64,000 bases of DNA. It comes from Clostridium grantii DSM 8605 (GTDB taxonomy: Bacteria; Bacillota; Clostridia; Clostridiales; Clostridiaceae). The DNA lies in contig NZ_FQXM01000006.1 of NCBI RefSeq assembly GCF_900129965.1, positions 124,001 to 188,000 on the forward strand. Reading direction: 5' to 3'. Made by a program: the position numbers and the translations under genes. Of the stretch, positions 52,894 to 61,962 are shown piece after piece (positions within the stretch are counted from its first letter, which is position 1; each line of letters starts with the position of its first letter). The notes under the pieces were generated by a model. The model did no database searches and was not told where the DNA came from. It saw only the letters and a program-made list of their open reading frames with translations.

Positions 52894-54255
52894 TTACTGA
52901 AGCATCAACGTCTGTTTCAGTAACTTTATACTTTCTTTTTGATGTGATTTACTTAACACCCCTAAAGATGCCATAATATAATGATTATCTATCAAAATTT
53001 TTGCAGTATTTTTTGGAAGCAATTTTAAACCATTGTTTATCTCTATAATACTTTTTAGTATCTCAACTCTTTTAGGAAGTTTTGTCAAGGCACCTCCTGT
53101 TCCCACAATATATTTTACTGCAGTTAAATCCTTGCCTTGAGCCATTCTTTTCTTTCCTGATGTAGAAAATAGATCTATAAGTGTGCCTGTATGCCTTTCA
53201 ATAGCTATTTTGCAAGCAACTGTTGCCAGTTCTTCAACAAACCGTTTCTCAAGGTCGGTTTTAGGAATAGGCTTTTGATTTTTAATTAATTCTTCAAGTT
53301 TCTCAATGAAAATATCCATTTTCTGTGCAAGCTCTTTTTTAGTTGTAAGTTCAATTAAATTTTGTGCATTTACATATACCCCCAGATCACCTTCAACTGT
53401 TCTCTTTGCAATAGGTTCTGGAGAAATCATTATCCTTGAAATTTCTTCATTCCCTTCAGTAACAGAATGAATGTCTGTTGTAGCACCTCCAACATCAATA
53501 GAAACTATATCTCCCAGTATTTCATATAATACCTTTGTCGCCTCCATAACTCCTGCTGGAGTTGGAATGATATTTCCATTAACCATTTCTCTGACTTTTC
53601 CCATACCAGGGGCATTGGTAATATGTTCTTCAAATACATCTTGGATCACTTTTCTCGTAGGTTCCACATTCAACTGGTCAATTTTAGGATATACATTTTC
53701 AACTATATACAGTTTACAATTACTTTGCTGGAAAATAAGTTTAATCTCGTCTTGATTTTGTATATTGCCCGCGTAAATGATAGGAATGTTCAAATGTAGT
53801 CCTGCTATCAGCTCTGCATTGTAAATGGCAGTATCTCTCTCTCCATAATCCACTCCACCTGCCAGCAACATTATATTGGGCTTGATTTCCTTGATTTTTT
53901 CAAGATCCGTTCTCCTTAATCTACCGGCGGTTACCAAGTGTATATTGGCTCCTGCCCCTAAAGCCGCCTCTTTGGCCGCACGGACGGTCATGTCGTATAC
54001 AAGCCCATGAACCGTCATTTTCAAACCACCAGCAGCGCTACTTGTTGCAATAAAGTCATTGTACTCAATATACTCAACACCTAAGTTGCTCTGCAAATCT
54101 AATATTGCATTTGTTAGACCTATATTGACATCGCCTTCTTCCACTGTTGTAGGAGACTGTCCAAATCCTAGAAAACGGGCATCTTCATGAATCATAAACC
54201 CATTGACAACAGTTGTTGTGCTTCCAATTTCCGCCACAAGGATATCAATTTTCAT
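52894..54255 (-). CDS. GlmL/MutL-like reactivating ATPase for D-ornithine aminomutase
   Basis: A 453-residue protein of the GlmL/MutL group (ASKHA-type ATPase). It opens DILVAEIGSTTTVVNGFMI, and further phosphate and adenosine motifs are seen in IMLLAGGVDYGERDTAIYNAELIAGL, ILGDIVSIDVGGATTDIHSV and YIVGTGGALTKLP. Relatives sit beside B12-dependent mutases (glutamate mutase) and are thought to reactivate them. Here the gene is 23 bases downstream of oraE, so it should serve the ornithine mutase. GGAGGG precedes the ATG. The reactivation role is inferred from homology and position. Confidence 0.88.
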   Translation of the reverse strand: MKIDILVAEIGSTTTVVNGFMIHEDARFLGFGQSPTTVEEGDVNIGLTNAILDLQSNLGVEYIEYNDFIATSSAAGGLKMTVHGLVYDMTVRAAKEAALGAGANIHLVTAGRLRRTDLEKIKEIKPNIMLLAGGVDYGERDTAIYNAELIAGLHLNIPIIYAGNIQNQDEIKLIFQQSNCKLYIVENVYPKIDQLNVEPTRKVIQDVFEEHITNAPGMGKVREMVNGNIIPTPAGVMEATKVLYEILGDIVSIDVGGATTDIHSVTEGNEEISRIMISPEPIAKRTVEGDLGVYVNAQNLIELTTKKELAQKMDIFIEKLEELIKNQKPIPKTDLEKRFVEELATVACKIAIERHTGTLIDLFSTSGKKRMAQGKDLTAVKYIVGTGGALTKLPKRVEILKSIIEINNGLKLLPKNTAKILIDNHYIMASLGVLSKSHQKESIKLLKQTLMLQ

Positions 54256-54278
54256 AAAACCCTCCTATGAAAAAACAA

Positions 54279-56477
54279 TTATTTTCTATGGGTAACCAAA
54301 AATGTTGCTACATGTTTACCCTTTGAGCCTCTTCCAAACCCTGCATCTACTCCTGTTTTCACCGCTAATTCATTTATTACCTGAGTACCTCCACAAACTA
54401 TATTGATTTTATCTCTTATCCCTTTTTCAACACATAAATCATGGATCTTTTTCATATTCTTATAATGAATGTCATCGTGACTGATAATGGTAGATGCAAG
54501 AATTGCCTCCGCATTGGTTTCTATTGCAGCATCAACTAGTTTTTCAACCGGACAAGATGTTCCAAGATATTCAACCTCAATACCCCATTTTTCGATACCC
54601 CCATGCTTAATGTCAATTACTTCTCTTAGTCCTACAGAATGTTCATCTTCACCCACTGTAGCCGCCACAACTTTTAAAGGTTTCTTATCTATTGCTTCCC
54701 ACAATTCATTATCAGACAGCATAACAGGTTCTTCTGGAATTTCCAGTTTGCTAATATCCACTGAAAAATCAATTTTACCTTTCACTTGAACTCTTGTGCC
54801 TTCCGAAGGGTGCAATGCTTCTACATGAATGACTTCTGGATTTAACATATTCATATTCTTGGCAATCTCTATGCTAGCAAACTGTGCTGTTCTTTTATCT
54901 GTGGGCAAACAAAGTTCCAAGACAACTGTTCCGTCAGCCAACCATTCAACCTCTGGTTTTATTAAATTAGTGTTTCTGTATGCTTCTGCTTCTTCCATTC
55001 GTACATTGACGTTATCTTGCTTGTCCAGTTCATCAATAAAAATAATTTTTTCCGGTTTTTCGAATGTACAACCGTCAATCAGTTTTGATGGATCATTTAC
55101 AGTATTCTTATCATATTGAGCAACATTGTTATATCCATAGTGAGCAGTAACTGGTGCCATATAGTCATCATCACGCTTGAACACTGTTCCCGCACCAATA
55201 CCATCATCTATTTTTCTGCCAATACCATCACCGTTTCTCTCAGGATATTTAGCTGAGTCTACAAAGAATCCTTTTTCAACTGCTTCAAAGTATCCACCGA
55301 CTTCAAGTAATTCTTCCAGATATAAAACCGCTCTTTCTTTAATCTCTCTGACTTCCTTTGGAAGATAACCTTCTTCACTAAGATTGACCATATCAAGTAA
55401 TCCATCAAGTGCAACAAGGGTCTGCTTTGCAGTATCACACGCTTCTATATTGTACATATGCCAAGGAACATTTCTGCCCTCATCTGGTGTTATTGTAGAT
55501 TGAATGTCAGCTCGTGTCAATTTGGAAATCATCATATTCAACACATGTGTAACAGTGGCTTCTCTGGATGATGATGTTATATATTTTGTGTTTTGTTGCG
55601 CTCTCATTTTATATTCTTTAAAGAAATCTCTTAAAGCAACGGCATAAGGCAAATCATACTTGGTACACGGAACCGGTGCTGCTGAAGGAGGCACTGTAGA
55701 AAGACAAATATTCTCTTTCTTCATACCAACTTTATGCGAGAACAAGCTGTTGATGCCATGTTGTACCATCAACTCCGGCATTACTTTCCAGGCTTCTCTT
55801 GCTGTAGCATTTGCATTGTGAGCACCGTCAATCTGCGCTATATCAGCCCAAGTCATTACACATTTACTTTCAGCGGCATCAACAAAACTTCTTACCATAT
55901 TGATATTTCTATATAGTACATTATATTGAGGGTCCTGATGAGCTCCATTCACTCCTTCTTCTGCAAACATAACTGCAATTTCTGGTCCTGCCACACCGGA
56001 AATATATGAGTGATAGTTTATAGGTCTTCCAACTTCTTCTTCAATGAAATCCAGTGCTTTTCTGTGGCATCTCACCTGTTTTCTAGAAACAGGAATGCCT
56101 CCAATACCCTGTGGTGTACCTTCTATCAAACAATCATAATGTGATTGGCCAGCTGTACGAATAACCATAATATGGTCAGCACCATGCCATGCACACATTC
56201 TCATCCTTCTAATGTCATCTTCAAATCTTCCGGATGCTATTTCAGTTGTTATACTTTCTGCCGGTTGTGGGTCAAGGTTGTCAAAATATTGAACAGCGCT
56301 TGGGATACCAATACTGTTTTTCAAAGGTTCTGCACAATCTGAATAGGTATGTCCATCCATTTGAAGGTCAGCAACTTTTTCCCTCCATGTCCACCCACGT
56401 CTTTTAGGTCTGTAATTCTCAATATCATCTAGAATATCTCTTATATCAAGTCTTTCATTTGATTTATAGTTCTTCAT
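54279..56477 (-). CDS. oraE: D-ornithine 4,5-aminomutase, catalytic E subunit
   Basis: A 732-residue subunit that binds adenosylcobalamin and PLP and moves the terminal amino group of D-ornithine to C4, giving 2,4-diaminopentanoate. The N-terminal part is a TIM-barrel mutase domain (HADHIMVIRTAGQSHYDC; EEGVNGAHQDPQYNVLYRNINM). The C-terminal B12 domain begins VVAATVGEDEHSVGLREVIDIKHGG, with the DxHxxG-like cobalt ligand His in DEHSVG, followed by EYLGTSCPVEKLVDAA and INIVCGGTQV. Length matches known OraE. AGGAGGTTATC lies before the ATG. OraS is encoded directly upstream (9 bases), and the reactivator follows. Confidence 0.95.
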   Translation of the reverse strand: MKNYKSNERLDIRDILDDIENYRPKRRGWTWREKVADLQMDGHTYSDCAEPLKNSIGIPSAVQYFDNLDPQPAESITTEIASGRFEDDIRRMRMCAWHGADHIMVIRTAGQSHYDCLIEGTPQGIGGIPVSRKQVRCHRKALDFIEEEVGRPINYHSYISGVAGPEIAVMFAEEGVNGAHQDPQYNVLYRNINMVRSFVDAAESKCVMTWADIAQIDGAHNANATAREAWKVMPELMVQHGINSLFSHKVGMKKENICLSTVPPSAAPVPCTKYDLPYAVALRDFFKEYKMRAQQNTKYITSSSREATVTHVLNMMISKLTRADIQSTITPDEGRNVPWHMYNIEACDTAKQTLVALDGLLDMVNLSEEGYLPKEVREIKERAVLYLEELLEVGGYFEAVEKGFFVDSAKYPERNGDGIGRKIDDGIGAGTVFKRDDDYMAPVTAHYGYNNVAQYDKNTVNDPSKLIDGCTFEKPEKIIFIDELDKQDNVNVRMEEAEAYRNTNLIKPEVEWLADGTVVLELCLPTDKRTAQFASIEIAKNMNMLNPEVIHVEALHPSEGTRVQVKGKIDFSVDISKLEIPEEPVMLSDNELWEAIDKKPLKVVAATVGEDEHSVGLREVIDIKHGGIEKWGIEVEYLGTSCPVEKLVDAAIETNAEAILASTIISHDDIHYKNMKKIHDLCVEKGIRDKINIVCGGTQVINELAVKTGVDAGFGRGSKGKHVATFLVTHRK

Positions 56478-56486
56478 GATAACCTC

Positions 56487-56846
56487 CTATTGGAATTTTA
56501 AGTTGTCCCAAAGCTTGCCATCAAGCATTTCAAGCCCTGCTTCTCTAACAGAAATTCCATTTTCTTTCGCTGCCTTGTAAACCAAGTGACCAACACCTTT
56601 TGATATTACTTCTCTGTCTATAGCCATTTCAACAAGCGGTTTTGCCTCAATACTACTAAATCCCATACGTAAAAGCACACTTCTTTCAACGCTAGGTGAG
56701 GTATGTGTTCTTGCTAGTTCAAGAAGTGGTTTAACCGCTTCTTCAGTAAGCTCCCAAAACCTATTATTTAATTCTTCATCAGACAAATTTTCAAGGTGTT
56801 TTCTTCTAGTTTCAAAATCATCTTCTCTTTTCAAATAACCTTTCAT
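56487..56846 (-). CDS. oraS: D-ornithine 4,5-aminomutase, small S subunit
   Basis: A 119-residue helical protein, the expected size of OraS (about 12-14 kDa). It opens MKGYLKREDDFETRRKHLENLSDEELNNRFWELTEEAVKPLLELARTHTSPSVERSVLLRMGFSS, the conserved signature region, and ends LDGKLWDNLKFQ. It forms the heterotetramer with OraE and supports its stability. AGGAGGTAGAC precedes the ATG. It lies two bases after ortB and nine before oraE, so it is translated with both. Confidence 0.95.
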   Translation of the reverse strand: MKGYLKREDDFETRRKHLENLSDEELNNRFWELTEEAVKPLLELARTHTSPSVERSVLLRMGFSSIEAKPLVEMAIDREVISKGVGHLVYKAAKENGISVREAGLEMLDGKLWDNLKFQ

Positions 56847-56848
56847 GT

Positions 56849-58267
56849 CTACCTCCTGTTTAATTCTTCCAAAGTTTCTTTAACAAACTCTATTGTAGAA
56901 TTAGTATCTTCCGCCAAAAACCGGATATCACCTTCTGTGGCATAATCAACTTTTATAACTGCATTTTTAATATATGACTTCTTTAATTTATTCATATCCA
57001 AATCTACTGCTTTGATCAAACCTGGATTCTCTGGCAGAACAATATTTTGCCCACATATTTCATCTCTTGGGTCTCCAACTATGATAGCAACTCCCATTTC
57101 TTTTGCAAAGGAAAGCTGCGGCTGAAGATGTTTGCCTGCTCCTGTGTATTCAGTTTCCTGAACTAAAATGATTTTATCTTCATCCAGTTCCTGTGCCAAA
57201 CTGAATGCAGCTGCTAAGGATACATTCCCAGCTGGACCTCTTTCTAGTCCTTCAATTTGTGCCAACGCTTCTGTTATATAGAATACCTCTCCTTGATTCA
57301 CCGTTACATATCGATCCATATATCTAAGGGGGCGACCGGCAGAACGAGGAACATCCGAACGGTCAGGCAATGTTGAAAAAGGTACTCCAAATCCTGTATG
57401 TCCAGTTGTAAAGGATTTCTTATTGAACTGGTTATCACTAGCCATATGCAACCCTTTTAGGTTTACACTTGCTCCAATAACTTTTGTATCTGTAGCTCCT
57501 GCCTTTATTAAACCTCTTGCAGTTCCTGTCAAATTACCTCCACCAGCATTTGTACATACAACTACATCTGGATTTTTACCTTCTCGCTTCATAAATTGTT
57601 TGGATATTTCATAACCTAATGTTTCAACACCTGCTATACCAAAAGGAGAATATAAGGATGCGTTGAAATAACCAGTACTTTCTAGCAGTTTCAAAAACTC
57701 ATAAAAAAGTTCTGGTCCCACAGTCAGTTGCACAACTTCTGCGCCATATGCCTCACATTTTCTCGCTTTTTCTATAATTTCAGGCTGACCTTTTCCTTGG
57801 GAATCATAGCATTCCTGCACTATGATACACTTTAGTCCATGCATGGCTGCCTGAGAAGCTACAGCTGCACCATAATTGCCGCTTGTAGCAGCAATAACCC
57901 CTTTATATCCAAGCTTCTTTGCGTGATATACACTTACTGCTGCACGTCGAGCCTTAAAGCTACCTGACGGATTTGTTGCCTCATCTTTAATGAATATTCT
58001 TGCACCTTTACCTTTTACAGAAAGTTTCCTAGCGATTTTTGTAAAATTTTTAAGTTCAATAATCGGTGTATTTCCTACAGAATTATCTCCTTGAATTCTT
58101 ATCATTTCATCAAGACTATACCCTGCCTCTTTCATCATCTGTTCATAGTCAAATGCTATACTTCCGCTTTCAAAAACATCATAATCTATCCCGATAGCAC
58201 TTTTCATTATTTGATTTTTTCTACTCATTACATCGTTATAGCTCATACTTTTTTTCAACTTAATCAC
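56849..58267 (-). CDS. ortB: 2-amino-4-oxopentanoate thiolase, beta subunit
   Basis: A 472-residue PLP enzyme of the threonine-synthase/tryptophan-synthase-beta fold. The PLP lysine region is IFIKDEATNPSGSFKARRAAVSVYHAKKLG near residue 92, and VVCTNAGGGNLTGTARGLIKAG is the phosphate loop. GPAGNVSLAAAFSLAQELDEDKIILVQETEYTGAGKHLQPQ is typical of OrtB. With OrtA it cleaves 2-amino-4-oxopentanoate with CoA to acetyl-CoA and alanine. The frame opens at GTG 58267, overlapping ortA by eight bases. ATG 58246 (MSYNDVMSRKNQ) corresponds better to the family start, although its ribosome binding site is poor. Either way the two genes are coupled. Confidence 0.93.
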   Translation of the reverse strand: MIKLKKSMSYNDVMSRKNQIMKSAIGIDYDVFESGSIAFDYEQMMKEAGYSLDEMIRIQGDNSVGNTPIIELKNFTKIARKLSVKGKGARIFIKDEATNPSGSFKARRAAVSVYHAKKLGYKGVIAATSGNYGAAVASQAAMHGLKCIIVQECYDSQGKGQPEIIEKARKCEAYGAEVVQLTVGPELFYEFLKLLESTGYFNASLYSPFGIAGVETLGYEISKQFMKREGKNPDVVVCTNAGGGNLTGTARGLIKAGATDTKVIGASVNLKGLHMASDNQFNKKSFTTGHTGFGVPFSTLPDRSDVPRSAGRPLRYMDRYVTVNQGEVFYITEALAQIEGLERGPAGNVSLAAAFSLAQELDEDKIILVQETEYTGAGKHLQPQLSFAKEMGVAIIVGDPRDEICGQNIVLPENPGLIKAVDLDMNKLKKSYIKNAVIKVDYATEGDIRFLAEDTNSTIEFVKETLEELNRR

Positions 58268-58556
58268 CTAACATTTCTCTTAATTTTTTACCTATATATA
58301 AAGTTTCTGTAATGCATCTACCATAGTTAATTTCAAAACTAGGGTTAACCTCCACTAATTCTCCTGTTATATGTCTACCGATAATAGTCTCAACTTCCAC
58401 CTTATTGCCAAGGGTTGCAGCATCATCAACTAAAAAACCTTTATCCCACATTTCTAGAGGGACTTTTTTTGTTTCCTCCGGAAGATTTGCACCTCGCTCT
58501 TCCGCCTTTAATACTATATTGTAAATCCTTACCCAGTCACCTTTTTTTGCCTTCAT
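58260..58556 (-). CDS. ortA: 2-amino-4-oxopentanoate thiolase, alpha subunit
   Basis: About 98 residues. It opens MKAKKGDWVRIYNIVLKAEERGANLPEETKKVPLEMWDKGFLV, and continues NKVEVETIIGRHITGELVEVNPSFEINYGRCITETLYIGKKLREML, matching OrtA. It is the small partner of the PLP-binding OrtB. The frame begins at 58574, but AGGAGG six bases before ATG 58556 decides the start. It overlaps ortB, which supports one-to-one synthesis. Confidence 0.93.
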   Translation of the reverse strand: MKAKKGDWVRIYNIVLKAEERGANLPEETKKVPLEMWDKGFLVDDAATLGNKVEVETIIGRHITGELVEVNPSFEINYGRCITETLYIGKKLREMLGD

Positions 58557-58566
58557 AATGCGCCTC

Positions 58567-59604
58567 CTAATCAATAAGATCTCTCATATCACCTAAAATT
58601 GCCCTTGGAACCGGTAGGTCGATCATTGTTTTTAATCCGGACTTTGCATTGATAACATGTGGAATCATATTTACACACATAGCAATTGTACCAATTCCTC
58701 CTTCAACTTCTGGAGTTATAGCCATATTTACTTGTGGATTACCTTTAATAGTTATATAATCTCCAGTATGTGTTCCTTCCATTTCAGGTTCAATTTGCTG
58801 TGGATGTATCATATCTATCTTAACTTCACCATCTATATAGCATTGCCCAGTCATATTGATTCCTGCAAGTGTTCCTGCTTTAGCAAACCCATATGGTGAT
58901 TTTCTATTCACTGTTGTTGAAATTGGCTTCATTTGCTGTTCGAATTTTTCAATTTTCCAGCCTAGTGCATCAGAAATCATATTAACACTTTCTTTAAATC
59001 CTACATGTCCAGCCAACTCACCTTGTGCCTGTCTTTTATTGAATTCTTCTAATGTTATCCCTACACCCTGCTCTTCCATTACCGTTATACCAAATGGAGA
59101 TAGACTGTTGACTCTTTTTGCCTCAATATATTCAACTGTTTCCATACAGCCTGTCAAGCACACAACAAGTAAATCCATTATCATTCCAGGGTTGATACCT
59201 GTCCCTAAAACTGTTACACCATTCACTTTTGCGATTTCATCTAATTCTTTAGCAAGTTCCGGCTCCTGTGCTTGAGGATAAGCCATTTCCTCCGCTGTAG
59301 TAATAACATTTATTTTCTTGTCCATGATTAGTTTTAATTTAGGAAAGGCACCTTTTGTAAAGGAATCTGTAGCCAAAAGACATAAATCCACCTTTTTATT
59401 GCTTAAAACCGTTTCAATATCACCGTTTATGATAATATCATTATATTTATCCACTTTTAGCACTTCTGCTACACTCTTTCCTATTCTATCAGGATGTACA
59501 TCGCAAACACCAACGATATCAACACCTCTTTTTTGTAAAAGCATTTTTGCCATACCTGCACCCATTGCACCAAAACCCCAAATAGCTATTTTTATATTAT
59601 CCAT
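58567..59604 (-). CDS. ord: 2,4-diaminopentanoate dehydrogenase
   Basis: About 345 residues. An NAD(P)-dependent enzyme that deaminates 2,4-diaminopentanoate to 2-amino-4-oxopentanoate. The Rossmann start is KIAIWGFGAMGAGMAKMLLQKRGVDIVGVCD, followed by VLGTGINPGMIMDLLVVCLTGC and ADDLGWKIE-type segments as in dihydrodipicolinate-reductase-like Ord proteins. The frame opens 27 codons earlier at 59685 and would overlap the racemase gene, but GGAGGGGTGAAGG before ATG 59604 fixes the start, leaving a 49-base gap. It feeds its product to OrtAB. Confidence 0.93.
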   Translation of the reverse strand: MDNIKIAIWGFGAMGAGMAKMLLQKRGVDIVGVCDVHPDRIGKSVAEVLKVDKYNDIIINGDIETVLSNKKVDLCLLATDSFTKGAFPKLKLIMDKKINVITTAEEMAYPQAQEPELAKELDEIAKVNGVTVLGTGINPGMIMDLLVVCLTGCMETVEYIEAKRVNSLSPFGITVMEEQGVGITLEEFNKRQAQGELAGHVGFKESVNMISDALGWKIEKFEQQMKPISTTVNRKSPYGFAKAGTLAGINMTGQCYIDGEVKIDMIHPQQIEPEMEGTHTGDYITIKGNPQVNMAITPEVEGGIGTIAMCVNMIPHVINAKSGLKTMIDLPVPRAILGDMRDLID

Positions 59605-59653
59605 TGAACCTTCACCCCTCCATAAGTTATATAAAAAATTATTTTTTTTAACA

Positions 59654-60718
59654 TTACCTGATATAAACTTTTTCTGCATAATCACTTGTCATCACAGATA
59701 AGATCCCGCCGTATTTCAATTTGAATTTTATTGTTTTTCCTACATTGTATTTATTCTTAGATTTACTAACATCTATAATCATATGGTCACTACTTCCACC
59801 TAGGACTTCTATATCCTTATCAAAAGGTACAAGGGCATCCAAACTAACATCTTGTTTTCCCACGGCACAAATAGCTCTGAGCATATTACCTTTATCCATG
59901 TAAACCGGCTTCTTGCCAAAAGCATCCACACCTGATTCTCCAATTGGTAAAGAAGGCTTGTTTTTTAGCTCAATAATCTCTGCCTCCAAAACAAAAACAT
60001 CATCAAATGTTCCTGTTACCTTGTTACCAAATGCTGTTTCATTTCCACAAACAAATATTTCTCCAATCCTTAAATTGTTTATTTCAGTTGGTAACTCCTC
60101 ATTATCCATTAAATAATAAGAACTAGAATTTCCCCCAGATACATATTGTAGTTTTATATTATATCTAATCTCAATATTATTCTTAATTTCTTTAAGTTTA
60201 TGCATATGGCTTATTTTTGGGATGATAGCTCCAAAACAGCTTAGATTTGTACCTATCCCTATAATTTTAATCCCTTTTAAAAATAATAATTTTCCTACAG
60301 CAAAATATACTTCCTCTTCATCATAAAAGCCTTCTCTTAAATCACCCATATCAACCATAAGTATCACATTGTGTATTTTCCCTTGTTTTTCAGCTTCCTG
60401 TGAAATTAATTCCAATGTGCTGATTTCAGAGTTGAGGGATATGTCTGCATACTTGACTACATCTTCAATTTCGCTTTGCATTGGTAAACGTAGCAAAACT
60501 TTTTTTATATCAACGTCTTTAAGTTTTTTCAAATTTTCTATTCTAGAGTCAGCAATGGCACTTAGCCCTAAAGCTGCATATTCCTTTGCTATGACTTCAT
60601 CACCACAAAAAACCTTACTTACCCCAAATATCTCTATTCCTTTTTTATCCGCTTTTTCTTTTACAATCTTTACATTATTACTAAATTTTTTTAAATCTAT
60701 TAAAATTCGTGGATACAT
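59654..60718 (-). CDS. orr: ornithine racemase
   Basis: A 354-residue PLP enzyme with the alanine-racemase N-terminal fold (YhfX/ornithine racemase group). The PLP lysine is in FGVSKVFCGDEVIAKEYAALG near residue 33. VILMVDMGDLREGF, VSGGNSSSYYLMD and LRIGEIFVCGNETAFG are further blocks typical of the ornithine racemase group. It converts L-ornithine to D-ornithine, the substrate of OraSE. GAGGAGACAAAA precedes the ATG. A hairpin lies between it and the alanine dehydrogenase gene. Another amino acid specificity is possible from the fold alone, but the operon context is decisive. Confidence 0.92.
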   Translation of the reverse strand: MYPRILIDLKKFSNNVKIVKEKADKKGIEIFGVSKVFCGDEVIAKEYAALGLSAIADSRIENLKKLKDVDIKKVLLRLPMQSEIEDVVKYADISLNSEISTLELISQEAEKQGKIHNVILMVDMGDLREGFYDEEEVYFAVGKLLFLKGIKIIGIGTNLSCFGAIIPKISHMHKLKEIKNNIEIRYNIKLQYVSGGNSSSYYLMDNEELPTEINNLRIGEIFVCGNETAFGNKVTGTFDDVFVLEAEIIELKNKPSLPIGESGVDAFGKKPVYMDKGNMLRAICAVGKQDVSLDALVPFDKDIEVLGGSSDHMIIDVSKSKNKYNVGKTIKFKLKYGGILSVMTSDYAEKVYIR

Positions 60719-60758
60719 TTTTGTCTCCTCTATTTAATCTGAATATACATTTTTGTTT

Positions 60759-60789
60759 GAAAGAATACCCCCTCTTGGAGTATTCTTTC
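60759..60789 (-). terminator. intra-operon hairpin between ald and orr
   Basis: GAAAGAATAC (60759-60768) pairs with GTATTCTTTC (60780-60789). The minus-strand sequence after it has no strong T-tract, so partial termination or message stabilisation between the alanine genes and the ornithine genes is more likely than a full stop. Confidence 0.55.
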
Positions 60790-60806
60790 AAAACTAAATA
60801 ATTTTT

Positions 60807-61934
60807 TTATAATAATTCTTGTGGGTCTTTATATTCCAAGTTCAGCTCTGATTTTAAATCATCTGCCACTGCTTTGTATGTTACATACCCTTTGTATGTA
60901 TTCAATCCTTTCAACAGTAATGGATCATTCTTACATGCCTCAACAGGACCCTTCTCAACTATATTTATTAAATGTTTTAAAGTTGCACCATTTAGTGCAA
61001 AAGTAGACGTTCTTGGAACAGCTCCTGGCATATTAGCTACAGAATAATGAACCACACCATGTGATACATAATAAGGATTGTCATGAGTTGTTACTCTATC
61101 AATAGTTTCAACGCTACCTCCTTGGTCGATGGCAACATCTACAATTACACTACCCTCTTTCATACCTTTTACCATCTCTTCTGTTACAAGATTTGGAGCC
61201 TTGGCACCTGGAACAAGAACTGCACCAATAAATAAGTCAGTATTTTTAAGTGCTTCAGCTAAGCTTAAAGAATTTGAGTAGCAAGTATTAACTCTTCCGC
61301 CGAAAATATCATCTAAGTATGCAAGTCTCTTTGAATTAACATCAAAAATTGTTACATTAGCTCCCATACCTATAGCTATCTTAGCAGCATTGGTTCCAAC
61401 TACACCTCCACCTAAGATTACAACCTTTGCAGGTGCAACACCTGGCACTCCTCCTAGTAGCATTCCACGACCTTTATTATATTTTTGTAATAAAGTGGCA
61501 CCTACTTGTGTACTCATTCTTCCCGCAACTTCACTCATAGGAGTTAGAAGAGGCAAACTGCCATCTGCTGCTTCAACTGTTTCATATGCAATACCCATTA
61601 TCTTTTTATCCAAAAGAGCTTTAGTTAAACTAGGGTTTGGAGCTAAGTGTAAATAAGTATACAAAACTTGTCCTTCTTTAAATAGTTCATATTCACACTC
61701 AAGAGGTTCTTTAACTTTTACTATAATATCTGCAATATCGAATACCTCTTTTGGAGTGTCCAGAATTCCGGCCCCTACAGCAATATATTCTTCGTTAGAG
61801 ATACCACTACCAATACCAGCATTATTTTCAATATATACTTCATGCCCCCTTAAAACTAACTCTTGAACTGAAGCAGGTGTTAAAGCAACCCTGTTTTCGT
61901 TATTTTTAATTTCTTTTGGTACACCTATAATCAT
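60807..61934 (-). CDS. ald: alanine dehydrogenase
   Basis: About 375 residues. It oxidises L-alanine to pyruvate and ammonia with NAD+. MIIGVPKEIKNNENRVALTPASVQELVLRGHEVYIENNAGIGSGI is the family start, with the substrate Arg. VLYTYLHLAPNPSLTKALLDKKIMGIAYETV holds the catalytic Lys/His region, and GVPGVAPAKVVILGGGVVGTNAAKIAIGMGANVTIFD is the NAD fold near residue 160. The frame opens at TTG 61949, but GAGGAGG before ATG 61934 decides the start. It lies 28 bases after alr and before orr. It can take the alanine released by OrtAB, after racemisation, to pyruvate. Confidence 0.95.
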   Translation of the reverse strand: MIIGVPKEIKNNENRVALTPASVQELVLRGHEVYIENNAGIGSGISNEEYIAVGAGILDTPKEVFDIADIIVKVKEPLECEYELFKEGQVLYTYLHLAPNPSLTKALLDKKIMGIAYETVEAADGSLPLLTPMSEVAGRMSTQVGATLLQKYNKGRGMLLGGVPGVAPAKVVILGGGVVGTNAAKIAIGMGANVTIFDVNSKRLAYLDDIFGGRVNTCYSNSLSLAEALKNTDLFIGAVLVPGAKAPNLVTEEMVKGMKEGSVIVDVAIDQGGSVETIDRVTTHDNPYYVSHGVVHYSVANMPGAVPRTSTFALNGATLKHLINIVEKGPVEACKNDPLLLKGLNTYKGYVTYKAVADDLKSELNLEYKDPQELL

Positions 61935-61962
61935 AATTATCCTCCTCAAAATAATAAATTTT